Positions 1 to 9,044 of a stretch of DNA of 64,000 bases are shown one piece after another. Source of the stretch: JAYZDF01 sp036337945 (lineage in GTDB: Bacteria; Myxococcota; Kuafuiibacteriia; Kuafuiibacteriales; Kuafuiibacteriaceae). The number at the start of each line of letters is the position of its first letter. Position 1 is the stretch's first letter. Location: contig JAYZDF010000104.1 in the NCBI GenBank assembly GCA_036337945.1, positions 35,267 to 99,266 on the forward strand, given 5' to 3'. A model generated the notes under the pieces. The model worked only from the letters and a program-made list of their open reading frames with translations. It made no database searches and was not told where the DNA came from. The translations under genes were made by a program, and so were the position numbers.

Positions 1-754
1 CAGCATTACGGGCCTCAGGAAGGGTCCCTGCAAAAAAAGGCATCATGATATCTTTGTAGTAAAAGTTCAGTACAATCCCAACAATGCGACCTGCTTCACG
101 TATACAAACAAAGTCTGAACGACACTCATCAAGAGCGTTTCTAAAGAGAGCCTTCGGAAATGTTGGTGTCCCAAGCGCTCGTAATGAAAGTGTATATAGG
201 TCGTAGAAAGGATCGAGAACGTCCCTTGTGTAGACTCCTTTAAGGTTTGCTTTTTGCCCTGTTCGTACCACGGCTCGCGTTTTTCGTGGAATCGCTTTCA
301 GTTGCTTATCTCTGTCTCCAAACAATTCTTGTTGAAAGCGATAATACAGTCCGTCCTTGGTCGGCAGGTCATCAAAAACGGGGGTTTCCGTTTTATACTC
401 AACGTATTCAAGTTTTTCTTTTTCTGCGTATTCGCGGGCAGCGCTTCGCAAAAGACCCGCGGATTCGCTGTCTTTCGCAAGAATACCACCACCGACCGCT
501 ACGGGAACAGAGACCAACGCCCTGGGAAATGGCACTGCGCCGACCACAAAGCAGGGTAAGACACCGGTCCATTGCTCCCCTCGCTTCGTAAAAAAATATT
601 TCGCGGTATAGCCATAGGTTTTCTCAATGGTTCGACGCCAACACAAAAGGTGAAAGATACTTCCTTGAGAATGCTCATGTACAAAGACATCCCACGGGAC
701 GGAGTAGTCGTCTTGAAGCTCAAATAAAGCTACAGGTGAAGATTCTTCAGACAT
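1..754 (-). CDS. FemAB/GNAT-like acyltransferase, 3' end cut by window edge
   Basis: Reading the minus strand from an ATG at 754 gives an uninterrupted frame of about 251 codons that runs off the left edge, so the C-terminus is missing. The protein begins MSEESSPVALFELQ. Its second half (FYDLYTLSLRALGTPTFP, then a strand-rich stretch with a LNFYYKD-like segment) resembles the FemAB proteins associated with exosortase/PEP-CTERM loci and other FemAB/GNAT acyltransferases that act on envelope polymers. That assignment is from memory of the family, not a search. It lies about 80 bases downstream of pilY1 on the same strand. No good Shine-Dalgarno sequence precedes the ATG, and in-frame GTG and TTG codons just upstream are alternative starts. 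Confidence 0.7.
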   Translation of the reverse strand, partial: MSEESSPVALFELQDDYSVPWDVFVHEHSQGSIFHLLCWRRTIEKTYGYTAKYFFTKRGEQWTGVLPCFVVGAVPFPRALVSVPVAVGGGILAKDSESAGLLRSAAREYAEKEKLEYVEYKTETPVFDDLPTKDGLYYRFQQELFGDRDKQLKAIPRKTRAVVRTGQKANLKGVYTRDVLDPFYDLYTLSLRALGTPTFPKALFRNALDECRSDFVCIREAGRIVGIVLNFYYKDIMMPFFAGTLPEARNA

Positions 755-834
755 AGAGGAATTTGGAATACTCAGCACCAAGAAGAGTTTATTCTGGATT
801 TAGGCTGCCAACAAGCAACGTCGGAATAATACTC

Positions 835-3800
835 TTATGGATTGATTTGTCGCCACCAAAGCTTCAACACTGGAATCTCTTCCTTCTCTCTTGTTTTCTT
901 TTGAGTCGTGGCCGCAACCAGGCCGCCACTGGCATTATCAACAGGATTATTAAATCCGGCATGTATAACGCCACTCTCCGCGTCATGAGCGATTCCCGTC
1001 AGTTGGCCATTGGGGGTATTAACGTTTGCACCTGGACGGATGACGAAAGCATTAAGGTTATCTGAGTTGTCAGTGTTCAGACCTTGAGTACAGTCATCAA
1101 AGTAAATGCCATAGATACGACCTTCACCAACACCGCAAGTGTTGCTGTCAGGAGCATAGCTCGTGAAGAGGAAAGAGCCTCCTCCCAAGACCGGGTCAAA
1201 AATTACCTTTTCGCCCTGAGGGAGTTTCATGACTCCATAACCACCTCGGGCTCCTTCGTTAACAAAAGGCGAACCGGGAATGTTTGAGCCACAAGCGTCC
1301 TCAATCCGTGCTAAATTTCGTGGGTCATCAACATCGGAGCCATCCATAACCATGGGAGCTGTATCGATAACTTTGAACACATAATTTTGTTCGTTTACGT
1401 CTTGCACATCTTCATAGTTGCCCGTGGCAAAGAATAATGTGAGTCGGCCCGCGGGATCATAAGTCGCAACTAACTTGGTGTAGGAGAGAATATTTGCAGT
1501 GTCTTGATGAACTTGAGTGACTGCGCGTCGTCCATCGAAGAATTTTCGAACAGTCATGCCTTGGCTTGGGTCTGAGTTTGTAAAACGTACCTTATAAATA
1601 TCAGCTTCGGTTGTGAGAATGTAGCAGGTGTCTACATAACTGTCTCCACTGGCATCGATACAGGTTGGTGTTCCAGCAAAATCCGCATCCGCCAACTCGC
1701 TCGCGGGACTATGCCAATAGGCTCCGTCTTCAAGGCCCACGACAAGCAAGCTGCCGGCTCGATTACCCGCTGCGCCTCCGATGAGGGCTTCTTGCATCCC
1801 GCCACCCATGACACCGACGTAGTACGGCATAGCAACGCCGTTTACGACTCGCTTTACGCGATGAATTTGTGGTCTAGAAGTCGTGGTCACTCGAGCGGTT
1901 GGGGCACTCGCGCTATTTCCGGTCGTATTTGTTTGACGAGTAAATTCACGCTCCCAAAGAAGTTGAGGATTGTAGGGATTAGTTACATCCATGGCGAAAC
2001 AACCTGGTCCCCCAATTCCAAGACACTGCAACAGAACAGTTCGGTATTCCCAATCGTTACAGTTGTTCGTGTCGTGCCGATTACATATCGACGCAGCATT
2101 AGTTGCAGGACTGATGTTGCCTTTGGTGAAAAGGACGTCGGACACCACTGGCGACCCATCGATCATGTAAAAGTGGCCTGCTTTTAAATATCCCCAAGAC
2201 TCTTGGAGCATTCCCGGTGAATAAGCCCAAAGCTCCTGGCCATGACAGCGCTCTCGATCAGCACCTGTACAATCACTAGCGATTTTATCATACTCAATCG
2301 CAACCTTGTTTTCGGTGTCATATTGGCCGGTCGTCTCACCAACTAAGAATGCATGCAAAAATCCATCATTACCACCGACGTAAACGACACGATCTCTCGT
2401 ACCCACCGTTTGGTCATTAGCGGCGTTGCTAATTGACGCACTCACATTGCCGCTGCTGCGTGGGATATTCATTTCCAAGAAATGTCGCCACCGCTTCAAA
2501 TCTTCAGCAAGCCCGGTTGGAGCACCAACAATGACGGGCCGACTATTCGCGATATCGGCAATCTTGAAATGCCGATCGAGACACGCTTGATTCCGTGGAT
2601 TCTGCGAATCATTAACATCTGTGTTCCCGGCGCTGTTTGTAGTGTCCGGTGCTCCATCGTTGTTTGCATCAGTGCAGCATCCACTCGGAGAATTGGGTGC
2701 CGCATCGCTATCGCAATCCCAATCACCTCGGAAAGGGCCGCTTTCAAGTTTCGCGACAGGATTACCGGTGAGATAAGCGATGTCATTGTATTTGAGATTT
2801 AGTTGACGGAATAGGCGTAAGTTTCCTGGTGAACTTCCTGTAATATCTTGCGTCAGCCGATTTGCACCAATTCCGTGTTGAAAAGGTGTGTCAATAGGAA
2901 TCATCGAGGCGTCATTACCTGTGCAACGATCGCCTGAGTGTCCCGCAAAGTCACCACAATTGAATTCACCCGGGGGTGCATTAGAACTGCTAGCCCCTAC
3001 ACCCTGTGGATAACTCGTAAGCATCCGGCGGTTGAAGTTATGCAATTGCTCTAGCACCTGACCCATGCTCACTGTTTCCCTATGAGCACCTTGTTCACCC
3101 GGAAGCGGGGTAGATTCTCCGTTGTCATCGAGCTTTATCCATGAAACATCTCCAGGACGTCCAAAGTTACACAGACCAAAAGGAACACCCGTGCAGTTCG
3201 GAATGGTGAAAGAGGAATACACAATATGTTCACCGAAACGGCTGATACTCGGAGTGGCACCAATATAATCACCTGGCGACAAGAGCTCCATGACCTGAGT
3301 AAACGCCGCTTTCAAAACCGAAAGGTCGCTGATTGCGCCACCCGGTGCACCTTCAAATGCTTCCGTAATTCCATCGTTGCCGAAACCGCCCTCGCCTTGC
3401 TGACCATCGAAGCCCCAGTCAGCGACGCGATCCGCATCATCTTTTTCCGATACGCCAAAGTGAATCGCAAAGACTTGGTTGGCAAATTGTTGTCCTTGCG
3501 TACACGTCGGGTCATTGCCCTGAGGTGGACCAGGATTCCCGTTCGAATCAAAAACGACGCAAGAAAGATCGAGATTCCCTTCTTGGCTACGCATATTGAA
3601 AATTTGGCCCGCTGACGCGCCATTGGATAAACCGTTCCAACCGTTGTCACCACCATGGCCGTCCTGAAGCATAATGGTAAAGTTTCTACGGCATCCGCCA
3701 CCGGTCGTTCCGTTCGGTGCGTTAATCAGAACGTTCGTTTGATCTTGATCAATGACCTGATTGTCGTTTGGCGGAAAACCTCCAGGGATGTAGCGATTCG

Positions 3801-4494
3801 GTGCGCCATACTGGCGCTGACTAGAGATAAGCTGAGGACTCGTTTGAGGAGGTGAAATTCCCGGTTTCCAGTAGTCGTGAACATATTGTAGCGCACGAGC
3901 CTGCCGACTCTCGGCATTAGAAGCACTGGTTGATCCCCGTTGAGGCATCCAACTGTTGAGTCCGTAATAACAGGTGTTGGAATTACCAGGTAAAATTTCA
4001 AAACACCCCATCCCAAAATCAATCATGGTTTTTTGGGCTCTTTCATTGTCCGAAGTTGGGTCGATAGCAAGTCGGGGACCGGTGCCGTCATACCACGTCA
4101 GGCCCCACCGATAACCACGATATACATCCATGATGCCATCGGTCGAAACACGTGCGTCAGAATTCGCGACACGACCGTTGGAGTTCCAACCCCACCCTCC
4201 GGTCAGAACTTGGCGAGCTAACTGGAGTCGCGTTTCACCTCGGCGATAAATATGTGCATCGTCGTGACCGTCGGAATGACCATTTCTGGTGTGACAAAGA
4301 CCGCGACAAGTCTCACCATTAATCAACGTTGTTCGAGTTGCATCCATCACCACCATGATGTTGGGTGCAGGTCGAACAGCAACGGTCGGGTCGTAAGGAA
4401 CTTGAGCCTGCGCAATACTCGAACCAAATCCAGCAAAGCAGGTTACGATGATAAGTTCTCTGAAGGTACGGATATTTTTATTCTGAGTTTTCAT
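835..4494 (-). CDS. pilY1: PilY1/PilC-like type IV pilus tip-associated protein
   Basis: A 1219-residue secreted protein with an N-terminal signal peptide (hydrophobic segment ending near SSIAQAQ). The C-terminal half carries the PilC/PilY1 beta-propeller signature, including YVGGNDGFLHAFLVGETTG, a motif typical of PilY1 (VxxGANDGxLHAF). The N-terminal part starts PNIMVVMDATRTT, where PilY1 proteins usually have a von Willebrand A MIDAS (DxSxS). Here the motif reads D-A-T-R-T, a conservative change. Length fits the family (about 1000-1200). It is the last gene of the minor pilin operon, 7 bases after pilX. The expected role is at the pilus tip or in priming pilus assembly, adhesion and surface sensing. 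Confidence 0.88.
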   Translation of the reverse strand: MKTQNKNIRTFRELIIVTCFAGFGSSIAQAQVPYDPTVAVRPAPNIMVVMDATRTTLINGETCRGLCHTRNGHSDGHDDAHIYRRGETRLQLARQVLTGGWGWNSNGRVANSDARVSTDGIMDVYRGYRWGLTWYDGTGPRLAIDPTSDNERAQKTMIDFGMGCFEILPGNSNTCYYGLNSWMPQRGSTSASNAESRQARALQYVHDYWKPGISPPQTSPQLISSQRQYGAPNRYIPGGFPPNDNQVIDQDQTNVLINAPNGTTGGGCRRNFTIMLQDGHGGDNGWNGLSNGASAGQIFNMRSQEGNLDLSCVVFDSNGNPGPPQGNDPTCTQGQQFANQVFAIHFGVSEKDDADRVADWGFDGQQGEGGFGNDGITEAFEGAPGGAISDLSVLKAAFTQVMELLSPGDYIGATPSISRFGEHIVYSSFTIPNCTGVPFGLCNFGRPGDVSWIKLDDNGESTPLPGEQGAHRETVSMGQVLEQLHNFNRRMLTSYPQGVGASSSNAPPGEFNCGDFAGHSGDRCTGNDASMIPIDTPFQHGIGANRLTQDITGSSPGNLRLFRQLNLKYNDIAYLTGNPVAKLESGPFRGDWDCDSDAAPNSPSGCCTDANNDGAPDTTNSAGNTDVNDSQNPRNQACLDRHFKIADIANSRPVIVGAPTGLAEDLKRWRHFLEMNIPRSSGNVSASISNAANDQTVGTRDRVVYVGGNDGFLHAFLVGETTGQYDTENKVAIEYDKIASDCTGADRERCHGQELWAYSPGMLQESWGYLKAGHFYMIDGSPVVSDVLFTKGNISPATNAASICNRHDTNNCNDWEYRTVLLQCLGIGGPGCFAMDVTNPYNPQLLWEREFTRQTNTTGNSASAPTARVTTTSRPQIHRVKRVVNGVAMPYYVGVMGGGMQEALIGGAAGNRAGSLLVVGLEDGAYWHSPASELADADFAGTPTCIDASGDSYVDTCYILTTEADIYKVRFTNSDPSQGMTVRKFFDGRRAVTQVHQDTANILSYTKLVATYDPAGRLTLFFATGNYEDVQDVNEQNYVFKVIDTAPMVMDGSDVDDPRNLARIEDACGSNIPGSPFVNEGARGGYGVMKLPQGEKVIFDPVLGGGSFLFTSYAPDSNTCGVGEGRIYGIYFDDCTQGLNTDNSDNLNAFVIRPGANVNTPNGQLTGIAHDAESGVIHAGFNNPVDNASGGLVAATTQKKTREKEEIPVLKLWWRQINP

Positions 4495-4501
4495 CTATCT
4501 T

Positions 4502-5026
4502 TTAATCCATGTTGTAACTTTGGCTACCGGACGTCACGAGCTTCAAACCCGAGGTCACACCGTATTCGCCACCATACTGAACGACAGTATTGCCCACGTT
4601 AGCTGGAACGGCATAGGAACGAATCTCCCAAATAACTGTCTGCACAGAGGCGCTACCGACTTGCTGACCCGCGGGCGGAGGGCCGCTTGCCAAATAAGGC
4701 TCTGATGTCGCGGCGTACTGCATCACGCCAGCCAGATCGAATTCGTCCACGTTAGCAGCATTCGGCGAGGGCCAAGGTGTCCAATCGATATTTACATTCA
4801 CCGCGCTCATAGGGTCGTTCTTCGCCGTCTCAATCTGTGCCATGCGATGAACTGCACCCGCAGCGGCCGCGCGGCTCACCATTATATTTTTATTGAAGCG
4901 TCGAAATGAACGGGTATCAGATTCAACCATCTTCAGTCCGAAGAGCCCACCCGACATCAAAATGGTCAGAAGCATCAAGACTAGAATCATTACGAATCCT
5001 TGCTTACTGTGGTTCTTTGTTTTCAT
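4502..5026 (-). CDS. pilX: PilX-like type IV pilus minor pilin / assembly protein
   Basis: A 174-residue protein with the N-terminus MKTKNHSKQGFVMILVLMLL: a short basic leader, a Gly-Phe cleavage site and one hydrophobic helix, followed by an acidic ESDTRSFRRFNKNIMVSRAAAAGA region typical of PilX N-terminal domains. The ATG at 5026 is preferred over an upstream GTG at 5041 because GAGGAA lies seven bases before it. The GTG overlaps the pilW stop codon, so translation of the two is probably coupled either way. In related operons PilX works with PilW, PilV and PilY1 as a pilus initiation complex. The long helix after the leader lacks the usual Glu at +5, as is common in PilX proteins. Confidence 0.8.
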   Translation of the reverse strand: MKTKNHSKQGFVMILVLMLLTILMSGGLFGLKMVESDTRSFRRFNKNIMVSRAAAAGAVHRMAQIETAKNDPMSAVNVNIDWTPWPSPNAANVDEFDLAGVMQYAATSEPYLASGPPPAGQQVGSASVQTVIWEIRSYAVPANVGNTVVQYGGEYGVTSGLKLVTSGSQSYNMD

Positions 5027-5037
5027 ACTTGAGTTCC

Positions 5038-6348
5038 TCACGGGATGTAGCTCCGAATATTGGCAGAGGCTAGATTGGGGTCTGCCATCAGATCAAAAAA
5101 TCGAAGATTCTTTAGGTCAGAGGTGAAACGTACCGTTCGACGAAAATATCGGTTGTCGTAACAACTTAGCGGGTCCTGACAACCCGCTTCAGCGTTTTGA
5201 GGTAGTGCTCTATCTTCTAGATTCGCTGGCCGATTATTCGGCCGAAACTCCTGATCTGCTCGAGGCGTCCGCAATATCGCACTCACGCGAACTTGACGCA
5301 TTTCCGCGAGCTGTTGAGGACCCCCGAATTGAGTTCCGGCTTGTCCTAAAGCTGGATCACCGTAAATCCACTGGGCGGGGTTGGTCGCTTCAGTATTGGT
5401 AAAATAGGCGAACTGGAGATCTTCGACACCTTCGGCAACAACAATATCTCGCTGAGGATCTATTCTCGCTACGAAATCTGTATCACCGGCGCTGGGGCTG
5501 ATGGCATCATTTCCTGCGGGAAAGGCAGAGCCCGCACGCCACAGACGAAGTCGCGCTCCGCGATCGACCCAATAGGCGACCGGACGAACGCAAATAACTT
5601 GAGAACCGGGGCCTGCGCCGCTCGGGGGAACAACGTTCGAATTTCTGGCGGCTGGGTTTTGAGGGTCAAGTCCGAATGTATTCGCAATGAAGATATTGCC
5701 AGGCACGCCAACGGTTGTATCAACCAAACTAATTGGATTCACGCCCAGCAAAAAAGAGCCGACGGTTCCTGAGCTCATATTCGAAAACAAAAGCAAGCCA
5801 TCGGAAATATTGTCGCCATCAATATCCCGATTTGCGCAAGATAGCTTGCGTGGATTAGCCATGGTGAAACCAAGCGCCAAATTCGGAATCGCAGCCGGAA
5901 CATGCGTTTCGCCCGCAGCGTTGAGCGGAATAGAAGTAGAATCGCTTTCGTAGCGAATGAGGGTAATAATATCAGTACCCGGCATAGGGTCGATCAACTC
6001 AGTCCCATTCACGCCGATATTGTTCGTGGGGCGGATTGAAGGAACACCATAGTTCGCAAACGTGACCTCGTTTGCCTGACCAGAAAAAGCGGTATTTGGC
6101 GCACCAACCCAAAAACTTGTTCCAAAACCTGCACTGTCTAAATCACGCCGTAATTGCTGAAAAATAAGGGCAGAGGACGCATTCATCTTGCCGACTTCAG
6201 TTTGCGTTCTAATCGACGACATTTGATAGCGCGCAAACGCAAAAGCAGCGGTGACCGCAAAAGCGGCGATTCCAGCCGCCACAATGACTTCAACAAGGGT
6301 GTAACCGGCTTGCGAACGACGCGGGAAATTTCGAAGCGAATTTGTCAT
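5038..6348 (-). CDS. pilW: PilW-like type IV pilus minor pilin
   Basis: A 436-residue prepilin. The leader RRSQAG is followed by YTLVEVIVAAGIAAFAVTAA, a type IV pilin N-terminal methylation motif with Glu at position 5 of the mature protein. The rest is a large globular region with the feature order and size of PilW proteins (300-450 residues). It starts one base after the pilV stop (TGAT ATG) and is followed by pilX in overlapping frame, so it is part of the minor pilin operon. It should be cleaved and methylated by PilD and act in the tip or initiation complex. PilW is assigned from operon position plus size, since minor pilins diverge quickly. Confidence 0.82.
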   Translation of the reverse strand: MTNSLRNFPRRSQAGYTLVEVIVAAGIAAFAVTAAFAFARYQMSSIRTQTEVGKMNASSALIFQQLRRDLDSAGFGTSFWVGAPNTAFSGQANEVTFANYGVPSIRPTNNIGVNGTELIDPMPGTDIITLIRYESDSTSIPLNAAGETHVPAAIPNLALGFTMANPRKLSCANRDIDGDNISDGLLLFSNMSSGTVGSFLLGVNPISLVDTTVGVPGNIFIANTFGLDPQNPAARNSNVVPPSGAGPGSQVICVRPVAYWVDRGARLRLWRAGSAFPAGNDAISPSAGDTDFVARIDPQRDIVVAEGVEDLQFAYFTNTEATNPAQWIYGDPALGQAGTQFGGPQQLAEMRQVRVSAILRTPRADQEFRPNNRPANLEDRALPQNAEAGCQDPLSCYDNRYFRRTVRFTSDLKNLRFFDLMADPNLASANIRSYIP

Positions 6349-6349
6349 A

Positions 6350-6937
6350 TCAATTGTACCCTCGAACGTTACAACTTGTTGAGCCAGGCGGGCAGGACAC
6401 CCCGTGCGAGTAACTCCGGCGAACCGCCATCCGAATCGGAGCGATTAACGGACCTCCTTGTTCTGCGTTATCGACTTCTATCAAGATTTCGATGCCACCA
6501 GGTCCCACGAGATTTGTGTTGCCGGGAACGGGTGATTGACACTCTGTGCATTGATTAACCACATATCTCGCTTGAAACGCGGCTACGAGGCCAGCCGGTG
6601 GCGAACTACCGTTGAGAGATTCATAGCTTCCGGAAACGAATTCCCCTACGGACACAATAGAGCTTCCCACCACGGGATTCATGACGGGCTGTCCGGTCAC
6701 TTGCAAACCCGGGTCATAGTCTGTGGGCGACCGCAATTCAGCGTCACTAATTTCGGCCATAAGTCGAGTAGCAATAGCTACGGCTTCCTGATTCGATGCG
6801 AGTCCCTTGTTGTTTTGAATAAATACGCCAATCAATTTCAAGGACAGCATGGAGCCGATTCCTAGAATCGCGAGAGCGACAAGAACCTCAATTAACGAAA
6901 AACCGCGGCGAGTGGATTTTTTGAATGATGTCCTCAC
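6350..6937 (-). CDS. pilV: PilV-like type IV pilus minor pilin
   Basis: A prepilin of about 195 residues with leader RTSFKKSTRRG and mature start FSLIEVLVALAILGIGSMLS (Glu at +5). The frame stays open upstream to 7003, but the GTG at 6937 has GGAGG placed eight bases before it and gives a leader of normal length. An ATG at 6955 that overlaps the gspH/fimT stop as ATGA is the other candidate. Size and place between FimT/GspH-type and PilW-type genes match PilV. Cysteine-containing loops near the C-terminus (NQCTEC and SCPPGSTSC) suggest disulfides in the exported domain. Confidence 0.8.
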   Translation of the reverse strand: MRTSFKKSTRRGFSLIEVLVALAILGIGSMLSLKLIGVFIQNNKGLASNQEAVAIATRLMAEISDAELRSPTDYDPGLQVTGQPVMNPVVGSSIVSVGEFVSGSYESLNGSSPPAGLVAAFQARYVVNQCTECQSPVPGNTNLVGPGGIEILIEVDNAEQGGPLIAPIRMAVRRSYSHGVSCPPGSTSCNVRGYN

Positions 6938-6951
6938 GACCTTTTCCTCCA

Positions 6952-7716
6952 TCATGTGTTGCACCGCCCAACAAATTCGGGTTCGCGTCCAGCTTCGATA
7001 CAAGCGACACCCGAGGGGAAGATAAGAATGTTTTCGTCGCGGTTTGTAATCGCCAGCGTCTGGCCTTCCTCATGCTCACGCATAGGAACAGAAATGACAC
7101 CATCATTTAGAGCACCTGGGCCCGTGGCACTAATGAAGCCGCGACTGTCGAAGGTTATATTCAGCCGGTTTCCAACCAATCCTTCGGCCAAACTACGATT
7201 GAAAATGACCGCATTGCGATAAGCCTCAGGATAACTGAAAGTCTTGCATCGAATTTCGTAGGTTGGTGGCTGAGGAACGCCATTGAGTGCGGGCGCGAAC
7301 TGCCGAACAACGTCCGTTACGAAGGTCACGCTATGACCTGGCGTATCACTGGGCATATTGAGATTCCAACCTCCGGCAATATCATTCATGTCGACTTGAA
7401 TTCCGGCTCGAAAGCCGCCGGTAAAAGGATCCTCAAAAGCCACAGGGCATGCGCCAGGTTGCCCGGGAGGAGGAGAAGAAACTCTTGGCGTCCCAGACGC
7501 TGAACCAAGCAACAAAGCATTCGCTTGAGCCAAGCGAACTTGACCAATGAAGTTGTTCTTCGCGGTCACGGCCCGCCTTTGTCTTTGAACACCAAAAAGG
7601 GATGCCTGGGCTACGCCAATGAGGACCAGAATGACCCCCATAGCGACCATAACCTCTACTAGTGTAAACCCTTTACTGGAGGGACCTGGACTTTTTCCCT
7701 GCATTACATGTTTCAT
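6952..7716 (-). CDS. GspH/FimT-family pseudopilin
   Basis: A 254-residue prepilin with leader MKHVMQGKSPGPSSKG and mature N-terminus FTLVEVMVAMGVILVLIGVA. The downstream FGVQRQRRAVTAKNNFIGQVRL-like segment is typical of GspH/FimT pseudopilins, which link the helix to a beta-sandwich. It is the first gene of the pilus tip operon, and its stop overlaps a possible pilV start. In other bacteria FimT/FimU-type minor pilins join PilV and PilW in priming pilus assembly, and FimT can bind DNA during uptake. Which subtype this is cannot be told from sequence by eye. Cysteines near the end (VACIEAGREPEFVGRCNT) could form a disulfide. Confidence 0.82.
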   Translation of the reverse strand: MKHVMQGKSPGPSSKGFTLVEVMVAMGVILVLIGVAQASLFGVQRQRRAVTAKNNFIGQVRLAQANALLLGSASGTPRVSSPPPGQPGACPVAFEDPFTGGFRAGIQVDMNDIAGGWNLNMPSDTPGHSVTFVTDVVRQFAPALNGVPQPPTYEIRCKTFSYPEAYRNAVIFNRSLAEGLVGNRLNITFDSRGFISATGPGALNDGVISVPMREHEEGQTLAITNRDENILIFPSGVACIEAGREPEFVGRCNT

Positions 7717-7823
7717 GTCTTGCAGATCTTACGCCATACAGGATGATTACGCGAAAACTTTGCCAAACTGCAATGGAGTGCACCAGCTGCGCAAAAGTTC
7801 TCCGGTTCGAGCCTCGATTCAAA

Positions 7824-9005
7824 CTAGGAATCGTCGTCGAAGTGCATTTTGATATCGGGTCCCATCCTTGCAAGCATATGTTTTTTCAAGCGTTTTTTGA
7901 GTGCACTGACAATCTGCCCCATTCGCTGTTTGGATACGCCGAACCGCTCGCCCAGGACGGACAAAGAGAGAGGTTCTTCGGCTGTCATATGTTCCAGAAA
8001 AATCGCACGTTCCCGATCGTCTTTAAGGGTTTCTTCGAAAAGCTTGAAGGACTCGGCGACATTTTCAGCGAAAGCTTTTTCGTGCACCGCCGACTCGGGG
8101 CTCGCTTCCGCGCCCGACAACAAATCCATCATTGTCTGCTTGCTGTCACCATCACGGGACAGCGGAACATCGAGGCGAACTTCAGGCTGATCTAAATGAG
8201 GCGCTACTTCGTGAATGTCTGATTCGGAAACACCAATTTTTTCCGCAAGAAGTTTGGGCCCGGGTTCAATGCCCAGTGCTCGAAGCTTCTCTCGTTCTTT
8301 TGACAGCCGAAAAAACAATTTACGGCCCGCACGAGTCCTCGCGACCTTAACATTTCGGGAGTGCTCAAGAATAAAACGCAGCAGATACGCACGAATCCAA
8401 AAAGCCGCGTACGTCGAAAACCTAGCGCCCTTATATGGATTATATCGACTAATCGCCTCGAGCAGTCCAATATTCCCTTCTTGAATCAAGTCCAGAGTAT
8501 TAGACCAAGCGCGGCGATACTTATAAGCCATCTTCACGACCAAGCGGAGGTTATGAACCGCGAGCGCTTGGGCTGCTTGCTTGTCTTCTTCTTCGAAAAC
8601 GCGAATCGCCAGCGCGCGCTCGTCTTCCAACGATAAGACGGGATATTGCCCTATCGTCTGCATATAGGCCTGAAGAGGACCTACTCGACTGACCGCACTG
8701 CTCGACCTGGAAACGGGGAGACTCAATCCCCGCTTTGTCACCGCGTCCGCACGGCCCACATCGTAGACCGGACCATCTTGTTCAAGCGTCGTCGCGCGAG
8801 ATAAGGTCCCCGACACCGCCCCATCTTCACCGGCAATCGCGATCGGTGAAACAGGTCCGCTCACGCTGGTCATTGCATCGGGCGAGTAGTACTCACTTGG
8901 TAACAGGATCTCGGGATCTGTCTCTTTTGCCGCATCTTGTGAGATTACTTCGGTCAGCTTAGATTTGGCCTTAGATTGAGCCTTGGGCTTACTTTCATTA
9001 GACAT
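7824..9005 (-). CDS. RpoH-like sigma-70 family RNA polymerase sigma factor
   Basis: A 393-residue sigma factor. After a low-complexity leader of about 105 residues come region 1.2/2 (GPLQAYMQTIGQYPVLSLEDE), the highly conserved 2.2-2.4 block (LDLIQEGNIGLLEAISRYNP, then FSTYAAFWIRAYLLRFILEH), region 3, and a region 4 helix-turn-helix (LSVLGERFGVSKQRMGQIVS). The motif pattern is nearest to group 3/RpoH-like sigma factors, which myxobacteria have in several copies (SigB, SigC and relatives). The region 2.4 Trp in FWIRAYLLRFI is as in RpoH. The long leader is unusual. It stands between the selenoprotein gene and the pilus operon; whether it drives the pilus genes is unknown. Confidence 0.9.
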   Translation of the reverse strand: MSNESKPKAQSKAKSKLTEVISQDAAKETDPEILLPSEYYSPDAMTSVSGPVSPIAIAGEDGAVSGTLSRATTLEQDGPVYDVGRADAVTKRGLSLPVSRSSSAVSRVGPLQAYMQTIGQYPVLSLEDERALAIRVFEEEDKQAAQALAVHNLRLVVKMAYKYRRAWSNTLDLIQEGNIGLLEAISRYNPYKGARFSTYAAFWIRAYLLRFILEHSRNVKVARTRAGRKLFFRLSKEREKLRALGIEPGPKLLAEKIGVSESDIHEVAPHLDQPEVRLDVPLSRDGDSKQTMMDLLSGAEASPESAVHEKAFAENVAESFKLFEETLKDDRERAIFLEHMTAEEPLSLSVLGERFGVSKQRMGQIVSALKKRLKKHMLARMGPDIKMHFDDDS

Positions 9006-9044
9006 CGCGTCTTCGCCGATCGCAGTGTGCGTGCATTTACAAAT

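Noticed and set aside
1711..2187. A 158-residue plus-strand frame inside pilY1.
   Set aside because: It is a shadow of the pilY1 frame, with no recognisable domain.
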